Shown: piece by piece, positions 35,545-45,015 of the stretch | Numbering within the stretch: position 1 is the first letter of the stretch | How the letters are laid out: every line of letters starts with the position of its first letter | Origin: an uncultured Acidobacteriota bacterium | GTDB taxonomy: Bacteria > Acidobacteriota > Terriglobia > Terriglobales > Acidobacteriaceae | DNA: 64,000 nt | Reading direction: 5' to 3' | NCBI GenBank assembly: GCA_903873705.1 | Contig: CAIQPK010000031.1 | Span: forward strand, 28,875-92,874 | The notes under the pieces: generated by a model | Told to the model about the DNA's origin: nothing | The model's database searches: none | Seen by the model: the letters and a program-made list of their open reading frames with translations, nothing else | Position numbers and translations under genes: made by a program

Positions 35545-35712
35545 ATGACGCCACGCCAATTCGTCGAGATCTGTTTTCTCGCGTTCTTCGGTATGGCTTT
35601 TCTTCTCTTTGGCCCCTGGGAAGAGGGCTCCCTCACACCAGCGAATAAATTCCTTCTTCTGCTTGGTCTCGTCTTCTTCTTCGCTGCCACGTTGTTCATC
35701 CTGCATCACTGA
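35545..35712 (+). CDS. small two-helix membrane protein
   Basis: A 55-residue protein, MTPRQFVEICFLAFFGMAFL with a second hydrophobic segment FLLLLGLVFFFAATLFIL and a short GPWEEGSLTPANK loop between. The ATG lies two bases after the stop of the phosphatidyltransferase gene, so translational coupling is likely. No homologous family recognised; an accessory subunit of the enzyme upstream is only a guess. Confidence 0.55.
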   Translation: MTPRQFVEICFLAFFGMAFLLFGPWEEGSLTPANKFLLLLGLVFFFAATLFILHH

Positions 35713-35810
35713 AGTCATCGCGGGCAGCGATAACCACCGAGATTCATGCGTTGCTTTCCACACGCGTTTAACACGTCCGCACAGCTCGCTTGCCCCACAC
35801 TGGAAGGGAT

Positions 35811-36941
35811 ATGAAAAAGAAGCTCCGCGTCGGTATTCTCTTTGGCGGCAAAAGCGGCGAGCACGAAATCTCGCTCCGCTCCGCCAACTCCATTCTGAAA
35901 GCGATCGACCGCAAAAAGTACGACGTAGTCGAAATCGGTATCACCAAGCAGGGTCGCTGGCTGCAATCCTCTGCCGCTCAAGCGCTGCTCGCCGGCCAAG
36001 CTCCCGCCGCGCCCAAGGGCAAGCGTCTAGTCCGCGTCAGTGCAGCCGCCACCCAGGAACTCGCCTTTGCGGAATCCCCTGCCGGGCTCGACGTCGACGT
36101 CGTGTTTCCCGTCCTCCACGGCACCTTCGGCGAAGACGGCACCATCCAGGGCCTCTTCGAACTGGCCGACATCGCTTACGTCGGTTCCGGCGTCCTCGGC
36201 TCCGCAGCCGGCATGGACAAGGACGCCATGAAGCGCATGTTCGTCGCCGCCGGCATTCCCATCACGCCGCACGTCACCTTGCTCCGTTCCGAGTGGCGCG
36301 CTGACCCACGCAAGTGCACCCGCCAGATCGAAAAATCCCTGCAATACCCGCTTTTCGTCAAACCCGCGAACCTCGGCTCCTCGGTCGGCATTAGCAAGGT
36401 CAAGTCCCGCAAAGACCTCGCCGTCGCCATGGACCTCGCCGCCAGCTTTGACCGCAAGCTCGTCATCGAGCAGGGCGTTGGTGGCCCCGGAGTCAAGCCG
36501 CGCGAGCTCGAAGTCGCCATTCTCGGCAACGACGCCCCCGAAGCCAGCATCGTCGGTGAAATCGTCCCAGCCAAGGAGTTTTACGACTACGAAGCCAAGT
36601 ACGAGCTAAACGGAGCCGACGAATCCGTCAGCATCATCCCCGCCAAACTCAGCGCCGCTGACGCCAAACGTATCCGCTCCATGGCCGTCGCCGCCTTCCG
36701 TGCCTGTGATTGCGCCGGCCTCGCCCGCGTCGATTTTCTGATGGCGCCAGGAGCCAAAGGCCAGCCCACCCAGCTTGTTCTGAATGAGATCAACACCATG
36801 CCGGGCTTCACATCCATCAGCATGTATCCCAAACTCTGGGGAGCTACCGGTATCAGTTACCCCAAACTGATTGACCGTCTTATCGCTCTTGCCATCGAGC
36901 GCCACCTTGAAAAACAGCAGACCCAGTTCAGCAAAGGGTAA
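35811..36941 (+). CDS. ddl: D-alanine--D-alanine ligase
   Basis: An ATP-grasp ligase making the D-Ala-D-Ala end of the peptidoglycan pentapeptide. From ATG 35811 it has 376 residues, as usual for the longer Ddl type. Motifs: GILFGGKSGEHEISLRSANS at the N-terminus, VFPVLHGTFGEDGTIQGLFE, KPANLGSSVGISKVKSRKDL in the ATP-binding loop, and the metal-binding end VLNEINTMPGFTSISMYPKL. GGAAGGGA immediately upstream (35802-35809) fits this start better than the ATG 21 bases earlier. It shares the envelope theme with mltG nearby. Confidence 0.96.
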   Translation: MKKKLRVGILFGGKSGEHEISLRSANSILKAIDRKKYDVVEIGITKQGRWLQSSAAQALLAGQAPAAPKGKRLVRVSAAATQELAFAESPAGLDVDVVFPVLHGTFGEDGTIQGLFELADIAYVGSGVLGSAAGMDKDAMKRMFVAAGIPITPHVTLLRSEWRADPRKCTRQIEKSLQYPLFVKPANLGSSVGISKVKSRKDLAVAMDLAASFDRKLVIEQGVGGPGVKPRELEVAILGNDAPEASIVGEIVPAKEFYDYEAKYELNGADESVSIIPAKLSAADAKRIRSMAVAAFRACDCAGLARVDFLMAPGAKGQPTQLVLNEINTMPGFTSISMYPKLWGATGISYPKLIDRLIALAIERHLEKQQTQFSKG

Positions 36942-37002
36942 CCCCCTAGGTCCATTATTTTCAGCAAAAAAGGCCATTTGAAGTGTTACATTTCGGATAA
37001 AC

Positions 37003-37021
37003 CCGGCACGGTATCTGCCGG
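37003..37021 (+). promoter_or_regulatory. small hairpin overlapping the ribosome-binding site of the GGDEF gene
   Basis: Inverted repeat CCGGC (37003-37007) / GCCGG (37017-37021) directly abuts and partly covers the GGAGGG site before the GTG start, so it could limit translation initiation. Confidence 0.35.
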
Positions 37022-37030
37022 AGGGTCCTC

Positions 37031-38365
37031 GTGAATCTAGCGCTCCTACCTAACCTTTGCGCGCTCCTGGTCTTCATCGGTGCGTTTCGCCCCTTGGCGC
37101 GCCGCGCCGGGCCGCACACTAACGCCTGGTTTTTGGCGTGGATATTCATCCTCCTGCATAATGCCGCCCTGATCTTCGGCGGCACTCCTCCGGCTGGCCA
37201 CGTCGCCATTCAACTCATCGGCCAGTGGGCACTCGAGCTAGGCGGCGTCTGCTTCCTCCGCGCCGCAGCCAGTGCGCCATCCAATTGGGAAAGCCTCACC
37301 ATCAGCGCCGAGATGGTTATCCCCATCCTCATTCAATCGGCCATGGTCGTCTTCGGGGTCCATCGCCCCTGGCTCCAGGCCAGCGTCACCCTCCTGATGT
37401 TGATCCCTGGCGTGCATATCCTCATCAATGAGCGTGGCCGCCGCCGGCCCCGCGCGCGCCTGGCATGGGGCTTCATCATTGCCGCGATCTGCCTCGCGCC
37501 CTTTGCCAGGATTGATCCCGCGATGGCCCTCAGCGTTGTTCACTGCCTGCTCTTCCTTGGCAGCGCGGCCCTCTATTGGGACTACGCCGGCGACAGTTCT
37601 ACCGGCGTCTTCATCGCCGTCAGCGGTCTCGCCTTGTGGGGCCTGGTCTACCCAGCTCAGACGGTGCTCAGCATCCTGCACCTCGCCTCGCCGATCGTGG
37701 ACGCCGCATCGCAGTTCCCGAGTTACATCGTCGCTTACGGCATGATCCTGACCATCATCGAAGATCACGTCAAACGCACCGAAATGCTGGCCATGCATGA
37801 CCCTCTTACCGCTTTGCCGAACCGGCGTCTCTTCGAAGACCGCCTCCAGCAGGCGCTGGCAACCGCCGCCAACACGCGCACCATGCTCGCCTGCCTCGTC
37901 ATCGACGTTGACAACTTCAAGACCACCAACGATACCCTCGGCCACGGCGTTGGCGACGGTCTTTTGCAGGCCGTTGCCGCCCGCCTCTCGTGGCACATCT
38001 ATGCCGGCGACACCCTCGCCCGCACCGGCGGCGATGAATTCGCCGTCGTGCTCACGCGCCTCCAGAGCCTCGAGCATCTTCGCTTCACGGTCGGCGCCAT
38101 CATGTCCGCCACCAGCGCTCCGGTGGTTGTCGAAGAACACGAAATTGCAGTGGGACTCAGCATCGGCATCGCCATCAATCTCGACGGTTCACTCGACGCC
38201 GACCACCTTCGTCACCGCGCTGACGAAGCCAAGTACGAAGCCAAACGCAGCGGTGGCAACCGCTTCGCGTATTGGGGTGGTCCCCCCGACGAGGTAGCCC
38301 ACCTCCTCGCCGGTGTTCCCGAACACCTCCGCCGCACCGCGCAGGCGCAGCTTCACCTCCGCTAA
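37031..38365 (+). CDS. membrane-anchored diguanylate cyclase (GGDEF)
   Basis: A 444-residue protein making cyclic di-GMP from two GTPs. Residues about 1-235 contain around seven hydrophobic segments, a membrane sensor domain of unknown ligand. The GGDEF domain (about 255-420) opens HDPLTALPNRRLFEDRLQQA and has the intact active site TGGDEFAVVL. The RxxD inhibitory site normally found just before GGDEF is not present (YAGDTLARTGGDEF), so product inhibition through that site is unlikely. The start is GTG 37031 behind GGAGGG. No EAL or PilZ gene is nearby. Confidence 0.92.
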   Translation: MNLALLPNLCALLVFIGAFRPLARRAGPHTNAWFLAWIFILLHNAALIFGGTPPAGHVAIQLIGQWALELGGVCFLRAAASAPSNWESLTISAEMVIPILIQSAMVVFGVHRPWLQASVTLLMLIPGVHILINERGRRRPRARLAWGFIIAAICLAPFARIDPAMALSVVHCLLFLGSAALYWDYAGDSSTGVFIAVSGLALWGLVYPAQTVLSILHLASPIVDAASQFPSYIVAYGMILTIIEDHVKRTEMLAMHDPLTALPNRRLFEDRLQQALATAANTRTMLACLVIDVDNFKTTNDTLGHGVGDGLLQAVAARLSWHIYAGDTLARTGGDEFAVVLTRLQSLEHLRFTVGAIMSATSAPVVVEEHEIAVGLSIGIAINLDGSLDADHLRHRADEAKYEAKRSGGNRFAYWGGPPDEVAHLLAGVPEHLRRTAQAQLHLR

Positions 38366-38407
38366 ACCGAGCATCTCGCGGCCTCTCTCCGATACCATGG
38401 AACTCTC

Positions 38408-39649
38408 ATGGACGTGGCTAAAGCAGCGCATACTGCAACCCTCACACTGACCGACATTCTTGCCGCGCGCGAACGCATTCGCGGCTCGCTCTATCTCTCT
38501 CCATGCTCGCGTTCGGAGATGCTCTCTCGCATCACCGGCCTGCAGGTTTATCTCAAGCTTGAAAACCTCCAGATGACGGGCAGCTTCAAGGAGCGAGGCG
38601 CCCTCAACCGCATCGCCCTGCTCACCGCCGACCAGGCCGCCCGCGGCGTCGTCGCTGCCAGCGCAGGCAACCACGCGCAGGGCGTCGCTCACCACGCTAC
38701 CCAGCGCGGCATTCGTTCCGTCATCGTCATGCCGCTCACCACGCCGCTCGTCAAGGTCACGGCCACGCGCAACTTCGGTGCCGAAGTCGTCCTCTTTGGT
38801 GCCAACTACGACGAAGCCTGCACCGAAGCCACGCGCCTCTGCGAAGAGCAGGGCATGACCTTCATCCATCCCTTCGACGACGCCGTCGTCATGGCCGGTC
38901 AGGGCACCATCGCCCTCGAGCTACTTGAACAAATCGACAACCTCGAAGCCGTGGTCGTCCCCATCGGTGGTGGCGGTCTCATCGGTGGCATCGCCTGCGC
39001 TATCAAGGAGTCAAATCCGAAGATCCGCGTCATCGGCGTGCAAACATCGCGACTCCCCTCCATGGCGGAAGCCATCAAGGCCCATCATCCCGTCACGCTC
39101 GAACCCGCAACCACCATCGCTGACGGCATCGCCGTTCGCCGCGCAGGAGATGTCACGTTTCCTGTCGTTGAAAAATACGTCGACGAAATTGTCACGGTCG
39201 ATGAGGACGAAATCGCCTCCGCCATCCTCACCCTGCTGGAACGCGAAAAGACCCTCGCCGAAGGTGCAGGAGCCACGGCTTTGGCCGCCGTCCTGCAAGG
39301 ACGCACATCGCTCGCCCCCAACACCCGCACCGCCGTTCTGGTCTGCGGTGGCAATATCGATGTCACACTGCTCGCTCGCATCATCGAGCGCGGCCTCGTG
39401 CAGGATGGCCGCCTTATTCGCCTTCGTATCCACCTGCTTGACCGACCCGGCGCGCTCACCGACCTCACCCGCCTCATTGCCAGCCACCGCGCCAATATCG
39501 TCGATACCCTCTACAACCGTGCCTACTACGGCGTAAACCTCGGCGATACCACCATCGACATCACCATGGAAACCCGCGGTCGCGAGCAGGTCGAAGAGCT
39601 CCTCGCCGCTCTCACCGCCGAAGGTTACCGCCACAGCCGAGTCATCTAG
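38408..39649 (+). CDS. ilvA: threonine ammonia-lyase with ACT domain
   Basis: A PLP enzyme converting threonine to 2-oxobutyrate for isoleucine synthesis or threonine breakdown. In 413 residues it has the PLP lysine Lys61 in TGSFKERGALNR, the Ser/Gly phosphate loop GGGGLIGGIACAIKE and the C-terminal ACT regulatory domain (about 330-413; RLIRLRIHLLDRPGALTDLT). The single ACT and length resemble the shorter form found in many bacteria rather than E. coli IlvA with two ACT-like units. The ATG at 38408 follows a short gap after the GGDEF gene; no isoleucine pathway genes are adjacent. Confidence 0.93.
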   Translation: MDVAKAAHTATLTLTDILAARERIRGSLYLSPCSRSEMLSRITGLQVYLKLENLQMTGSFKERGALNRIALLTADQAARGVVAASAGNHAQGVAHHATQRGIRSVIVMPLTTPLVKVTATRNFGAEVVLFGANYDEACTEATRLCEEQGMTFIHPFDDAVVMAGQGTIALELLEQIDNLEAVVVPIGGGGLIGGIACAIKESNPKIRVIGVQTSRLPSMAEAIKAHHPVTLEPATTIADGIAVRRAGDVTFPVVEKYVDEIVTVDEDEIASAILTLLEREKTLAEGAGATALAAVLQGRTSLAPNTRTAVLVCGGNIDVTLLARIIERGLVQDGRLIRLRIHLLDRPGALTDLTRLIASHRANIVDTLYNRAYYGVNLGDTTIDITMETRGREQVEELLAALTAEGYRHSRVI

Positions 39650-39698
39650 TCGCAGTCGCCCCTAAACGCGTCCAACCAACACAATGGGGTGTTCGTTC

Positions 39699-40271
39699 AT
39701 GAATCGATTGAAGTGTTGTCTTGCCATCTGTGCCTTCTTCGCTTGCGCGGCAACCGCTCACGCCCAGCTCGGCGTTTATGCGATGGCCAGTGCGGGTCGC
39801 CTCTCGGGCTTCAACTCCATCTACGCCGGTACCGGCCCAACCATCAACACCGCCGGAAACTTCTGGGCGCGTGGTGGCACCGTCGGTCTCTACGACAATT
39901 TCCTTCACCTCGGCCCAATTGCCCTCGGGGGTGACGTCCGCGGCTTCATTCAAACCGGCTCAAACAGTAACAACACCTATGGCGACCAGCTACGTGGCGG
40001 ACTCGTGGGCCTCCGGCTTGGAGCGCACGCTCCCCTGATCCCATTCAAGCCGTATATTCAAGCTGAAATCGGCGGAGTCAGCACCAACTACGGCCAAAAC
40101 GCCTCCCGCACAGGCAATCTTGCCTACCAGGTGCAGGTAGGCGCCGATTTCACCATCTTCCCCCACCTGGACGTCCGCGCCGAGTATGGCGCCGGCCAGG
40201 TGGTCTCCGTTCTAGGGTCAAACGATCAAACCCTGCAACAAATCGGCGCCGGCCTCGTTCTTCGCTTCTAG
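39699..40271 (+). CDS. outer-membrane beta-barrel protein
   Basis: A 190-residue protein with a signal peptide (MNRLKCCLAICAFFACAATA, cut after HAQ) and alternating hydrophobic/polar strands ending in Phe (GAGLVLRF), as for small eight-stranded barrels (OmpA/OmpW-like). Gly-rich turns (GGLVGLRLGAH, SASRTGNLAYQVQVGADF-like) separate strands. The ATG 39699 is preferred over 39684 because the signal peptide begins there. Role is unknown; such proteins are common in acidobacterial outer membranes. Confidence 0.7.
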   Translation: MNRLKCCLAICAFFACAATAHAQLGVYAMASAGRLSGFNSIYAGTGPTINTAGNFWARGGTVGLYDNFLHLGPIALGGDVRGFIQTGSNSNNTYGDQLRGGLVGLRLGAHAPLIPFKPYIQAEIGGVSTNYGQNASRTGNLAYQVQVGADFTIFPHLDVRAEYGAGQVVSVLGSNDQTLQQIGAGLVLRF

Positions 40272-40283
40272 CGTTCGCCCTCT

Positions 40284-40847
40284 TTAAAACTCAATCCCGC
40301 GCTGCGCCAGGATGCCCTTCGTGTACGCGTGCTTCACCTCGCGCATCTCCGTGACGGTATCCGCCAGCTCCACCAGCACAGGATGAGCCCCACGCCCGGT
40401 CAGAATCACGTGCAACATCTCCGGCTTCCGCCGCAGCACATCCGCCACTCTCTCCGGGTCGAGCATCTTGTACCCGATTGCATAACTGATTTCGTCCAGC
40501 ACGATCAGGTCATAATCCCCCGAAAGAATGGCCGTCGCCGCCTCTTCCCAGGCATCTTCCACCATCTTCAGATCTTCGGGATCAGTCTCCGCACCACCCA
40601 CCTTCACGAACCCGCGGCCCATCTGCCGGATCGTGAAGCTTCCATCGCCCAGTGACTGCGAAAGCGCCTCTGCTGCATCCAGCTCCCCGTAGTGCCATGA
40701 ACCCTTCAAAAACTGCAGCACCAGCACCCGCATACCATTACCGGCTGCTCGCAGCGCCGTTCCCAGCGCCGCTGTCGTCTTCCCTTTACCCGGACCCGTA
40801 TTGATCAGGATCAACCCGTGCCGCTGCGTCGCCGATTCTTCTGCCAT
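40284..40847 (-). CDS. cobO: cob(I)yrinic acid a,c-diamide adenosyltransferase
   Basis: A 187-residue P-loop ATPase adding the 5'-deoxyadenosyl group to reduced corrinoids. The Walker A is GPGKGKTTAALGTALRA and the text DLIVLDEISYAIGYKML and HVILTGRGAHPVLVELAD match CobO/BtuR-type (CobA) enzymes. No other cobalamin gene or cobalamin-riboswitch signature was seen in the neighbourhood, so it probably serves salvage. The ATG at 40847 faces the rlmH stop 28 bp away on the same strand. Confidence 0.93.
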   Translation of the reverse strand: MAEESATQRHGLILINTGPGKGKTTAALGTALRAAGNGMRVLVLQFLKGSWHYGELDAAEALSQSLGDGSFTIRQMGRGFVKVGGAETDPEDLKMVEDAWEEAATAILSGDYDLIVLDEISYAIGYKMLDPERVADVLRRKPEMLHVILTGRGAHPVLVELADTVTEMREVKHAYTKGILAQRGIEF

Positions 40848-40875
40848 AACGCCTCAGTATAGTGAGCCCGTAACC

Positions 40876-41337
40876 CTAATGCCCCAGGTGATAAGGATGA
40901 CCACCAATAATCGTGGCCGCTCGATACACCTGCTCGGCGAGTACCAGCCGGGCAAGCGCATGGGGAAGTGTCATAGCTCCGAACGACAACCGAAGATCTG
41001 CCTTACCGAGAATCTCCTTTGACCATCCATCCGCCGGCCCTATCCCCAGGACGATTTGCCCAATTCCACCGTCTCGCCGTTGTCGTATCCAACCAGCAAA
41101 CTCCTCTGAGGTGGGGCTTTTACCCCGCTGATCGCACAAGATAACAGCCGGCCGCTGCCGGCCACCCTCAAGATAGGAATTGAGTGAGGCTTCGGAGCCA
41201 AATCCTTTGGTTTCGGCAGGAATCCATTTCGAAGCCAACTTCAGGTAATGACTGACCGCATCAGCAAACGGAAGAACCGCGTTCGCCTTCGGATGTATAT
41301 GCGCTAAAACAACATTCACAGCAATCTCCTCCAGCAC
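40876..41337 (-). CDS. rlmH: 23S rRNA (pseudouridine(1915)-N(3))-methyltransferase RlmH
   Basis: A small SPOUT-fold methyltransferase acting on pseudouridine 1915 of 23S rRNA in the 70S ribosome. The 153 residues show the family's IVLGIGPADGWSKEIL (knot loop with GxGxxxG-like glycine pattern) and the C-terminal LPHALARLVLAEQVYRA then GHPYHLGH, close to the usual 'HPYH' end. It ends 28 bp upstream of cobO on the same strand, so the two may be co-transcribed. Confidence 0.92.
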   Translation of the reverse strand: MLEEIAVNVVLAHIHPKANAVLPFADAVSHYLKLASKWIPAETKGFGSEASLNSYLEGGRQRPAVILCDQRGKSPTSEEFAGWIRQRRDGGIGQIVLGIGPADGWSKEILGKADLRLSFGAMTLPHALARLVLAEQVYRAATIIGGHPYHLGH

Positions 41338-41628
41338 ACGGCTGCACCATGTCTCCTATCTGACCATTCCCATGCGGTGGAAATCTCCGACGCAATTCTT
41401 TCAAAATTCATAGATTACGAACGCAACGGAGATACCGATCCCATCTAGTACCACATACAAGCACCTTATTTACTTACACATCAGCCAAATACACCCTGCA
41501 ATCGCCGGTTTGGAACCCCGCGTGCATATAAGTCGTGTACCGATTCAAGGCACTACCGCGGAACCCATTAGCCTCAGCACACTAGCGGTCCTCGAAACAA
41601 GTATTGCAGCTACGAAGGAGTCAATAGA
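41338..41628. other. intergenic region upstream of the TonB receptor
   Basis: 291 bp with no gene. It contains a sigma-54-like promoter candidate at 41511-41526 and an AAGGAG site (41610-41615) before the receptor ATG. No corrinoid riboswitch motif was seen despite the nearby cobO. Confidence 0.5.
41511..41526 (+). promoter_or_regulatory. candidate sigma-54 (-24/-12) promoter
   Basis: TGGAAC-CCCGC-GTGCA matches the TGGCAC-N5-TTGCA consensus at 9 of 11 fixed positions, with the invariant GG (41512-41513) and GC (41524-41525) spaced by exactly 10 bases. It would start transcription near 41538, about 90 bases before the receptor start codon. Confidence 0.4.
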
Positions 41629-44600
41629 ATGCAAGAATTTCGCTCCATGATCCGGAAAGTGGTTATCGGCGTCAGCCTCTTGGGCGTCGCCACGGTAGCG
41701 CTTCCGCTTGCTCAAGCCCAGAATAGCTCCACCCGCGGCGGTCTCTCCGGCGTGGTAACGGACGCTACGGGCGCCGTTGTGCCGAATGCGGTCATCACCG
41801 TGGTCGGCCCTCAAGGCACGGTCACCCAGACCACCAAGACCGACGGCAAGTACCAGGTCGACGGCCTGACGCCCGGCCTGTATACCGTCACCGTAAAGGC
41901 TGCCGGCTTCACCACCTAAGTCTCCAAAGACAACCAGGTCACCATCGACCACACCGCTAACCTGAACGCAAGCCTCTCGGCTGGTGCGGAAGGAACCACG
42001 GTTGAAGTCGACGCCGGCGCGACCACGATCGATATCGAAAACACCTCGGTCAACACCGCCATCACCGACACCTTCTATGAGGCAATGCCCCTTCCGCGTA
42101 ACGTCTCCGGCGCGTTCTATATCGCACCCGGTGTCGTCAGCGGTGGCGGCACTGGTACCGCGAACCCCTCCATCGGTGGTTCGAGCGGACTGGAGAACCT
42201 TTACACCGCGGACGGCGTGACCATCACCGACCAGGCCTACGGCGGCCTCGGCGTTTACACGGTCAGCTATGGTTCCCTCGGCACGGGCATCAACCTGGCG
42301 TTCGTCAAGGAAGTGGACATCAAGACCGCCTCCTTCGAGCCCAAGTACGGTCAGGCTGACGGCGGCATTATCGAAATCGTCACCAAGTCCGGTACCAACC
42401 AGTACCACGGCAAGATCTCCGCCTACGTTGCTCCCGAGTTCGGCTTCGCCAACCGCAAGCAGCTCTATCAGTACAACTACCTGACGACCACCCCGTCCCA
42501 GACGCTTGCTACCCCCGCTTACGAGGGTGACGCAGAGGTCAGCGGCTACGTCCCGGGCTTCCGCGACAAGCTGTTCTTCTTCGGCGCGTTCGATCCTACC
42601 CTCCGCCGCACCGTGGCATTGGCCAACCCCGCCGCCGCTTTCTACAAACTTGGTCCCCTGGATTTCAGCACCACGTCACTGAACTGGGCAGGCAAGTTGA
42701 CCTATCTGCCCTTCGCGTCGACGGAAATCGAAGCCTCGTCCTACGGCGATCCTTCGCGTCGCAACACCCAACCCAACAGCCTCTCGGCAACCAGCTTGCT
42801 GCTGGCCGACAGCTCCTACGTTTACGGCACCCGCAACTCGGTGGCCCGCATCAACAGCTCGCTGCGTCCGTGGTTGACCGCCTTCGGCGCTTACACCTAC
42901 AGTACCGAGCACTATGCTGAGAGCCCGGTTGCAAACGGCTACTCCATCAGTGACCGTACTGCAACCCCTTTCACTCCTTACGGTTTCGGCACTTACTACG
43001 CAACCAAGGATGCGAACTGGCAGCTACAGGGCGAGCTCCAGGCGACAACCAGCTTCCTCGGCAAGCACACGGCGATGGTTGGCTATTTGTTCAACCACGT
43101 TGACTTCAACAACTCCACCCTCCGCACTGGTAAGAGCTTCGCGATTCCTGCAACGAACTTCGCTGGACAGAATCTGACCAGCCTCTACACCATTCCGGCC
43201 GGTGCTATCGGTCAACAGACCAATGCCACCTTCTACCTGCTTCGGGCCGATACGACAACCGGTCCGGGCGGCAACGTGGGCTGCACTTACTGCGCCACCT
43301 ATAAGGGCAACCAGGTCTACCTGCAGGAGATTCGCGGAACCTACAAGGGTTCGGTCGTAGCGGCCATCTCGCGCTACAAGACGGCCTACGGTAATGAAGT
43401 CTGGACGCCGGAAAAGCACGTGACCATCAGCGCTGGTCTCCGTTGGGAGCAGCAGGCCTACGGCGGATCCCTGCTGACCTACTACTGGCATGACAACTGG
43501 TCTCCCCGCATGGGCATCACCATCGATCCCTTCGGAGACAAGAAGTCGAAAATCACCTTCACCTACTCGCGTTACCAGAATCCGTTGCCTCTTGACGCTG
43601 CTGTTCGTCAGCTCGGCAACGAGCAGGATGACACCAGCTTCTACTTTGCTCCCCTCAAGGACGGCAGTGGTAACGCAGTCATCGACGCCAATGGCTCGGT
43701 CCAGCCGGATACGAGCAAGGTTCTCAATGGCACCCCGAAGATCGTCTCGGGCGGAAACACGACCAACTTCGGCGGCCCGAACTTCGGTTCATCCACCGGT
43801 GAAGGCATCCTGCCCGGAACCAAGATGGAATACACCAATGAGTATGTGCTCGGCGTGACCCGCGAGATCAAGCCCGGCATGGTGGCCTCCATCCGTTATA
43901 TGGATCGCCAATTCGGCCGCATCGTTGAAGACATCGGTTCGACTTCTCCCGAAGGCGCATACATCGACTTCAACTACGCCGGTGGTATCGCCAACGTCTC
44001 TTCGAGCTCGGATTACTTCATCAATGAGAACGAGATCGTATACACGCCCGCTCAATTCGCTGCTGCAAACGCTGGCAAGAATCCTGGACAGGTAACGGCT
44101 GCAAACTATGTTGCGCCGGTAGCCGGTTGCACGTACGGTAACGATACTTCGGTTGCCTTCGGCGGCTTCTTCCCGAACGTGGCCACCGGCGGTACCTACA
44201 ACGGCGCCTGCGTCACCAACTACAACACCACCGGTGCCTCCTTGGGTTCCGATGGCAAGCCAGACGGTTTCGCCGATCCTCGCCGCCACTACCAGTCGCT
44301 CGAGCTCGAACTGAACCGCAGCCTTCGTAATCACTGGCAGGCACGTATCAACTACCGCTACGCGAAGCTCTTCGGTAACTATGAAGGTTTCTTCCGCAAT
44401 GACAACGGGCAGTCTGATCCTGGAATCAGCTCACTGTTTGACTTCACGCAGGGTGCCATCGGCGCGCTGGGCGATCAGTTCAAGCGTGGCTACCTGAACA
44501 CCGATCACCGCAACGTTGCCAACGTCCTCGTCTCCTATAAGATTGACAAGTCCACTCCGTTTGTCGGTCGCTACGGTGACAACCTCGTTATCGGCAGCTG

Positions 44601-44937
44601 GCTGCATGCAACTAGCGGTGCCCCGCTCAGCGCGTTTGCCAGCCACCCCGTTTACGCCAACGCCGGTGAAATTCCGGTCGGCGGCCGTGGTACCAAGGGC
44701 TACCTGCCGCTGGCAATGCAACTTGACCTCAGCGCAACGGATTCGCACAAGCTGGGTGAAAAATACACGGTCATTGGCTCTTTCGATGCCTTCAACGTAA
44801 CCGATAGCCAGCCGCTGAGCGGTCAGAACCAGAACCTGGATACTTCGTTCGGTTCGCCCGTAAACAAGGACTATGCGAAGCCTACAGGATTCCAGACCGC
44901 GTTCAACATGCGCTTCCAGCTGGCCGTCCAGTTCTAA
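41629..44937 (+). pseudogene. TonB-dependent receptor with N-terminal carboxypeptidase-regulatory-like domain, interrupted by one in-frame stop
   Basis: One continuous frame of 1102 codons before the final stop encodes an outer-membrane receptor of the acidobacterial SusC/oar-like type, except for a single TAA at 41917-41919 (codon 97). Before it lie a signal peptide (about 1-31) and the regulatory-like domain (GGLSGVVTDATGAVVPNAVI, YQVDGLTPGLYTVTVKAAGF). After it the same frame continues without break as VSKDNQVTIDHTANLNASLS, into the plug (YTADGVTITDQAYGGLG) and a barrel ending in Phe (NMRFQLAVQF). A single change of TAA to TAC or TAT would restore the chain. It may be a recent pseudogene, a sequencing error, or a site of readthrough; translation restart at ATG 42085 would lack a signal peptide. 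Confidence 0.85.
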
Positions 44938-44967
44938 CTTCAACCCAACCTGAAGCACGATAAAATG

Positions 44968-45003
44968 AGCAGGAGGCGGAAATACCGCCTCCTGCTTTTT
45001 TTG
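44968..45003 (+). terminator. strong rho-independent terminator after the TonB receptor
   Basis: A perfect 12-bp stem AGCAGGAGGCGG (44968-44979) / CCGCCTCCTGCT (44985-44996) with loop AAATA, followed by seven Ts. An ATG at 44965 in front of it is therefore not the start of the next gene. Confidence 0.95.
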
Positions 45004-45015
45004 CGAGGTCTACAA

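Noticed and set aside
37005..37019. sigma-54-like GG-N10-GC before the GGDEF gene
   Set aside because: It lies about 12 bases from the start codon and overlaps the ribosome-binding region, so transcription from it could not include a normal leader; better explained as a small hairpin.
41338..41628. Cobalamin riboswitch near cobO and the TonB receptor
   Set aside because: No B12-box-like sequence or matching secondary structure could be seen.
44965..45015. ATG 44965 as start of the GWxTD protein
   Set aside because: It lies in a perfect rho-independent terminator; GTG 45016 has a ribosome-binding site and begins a signal peptide.
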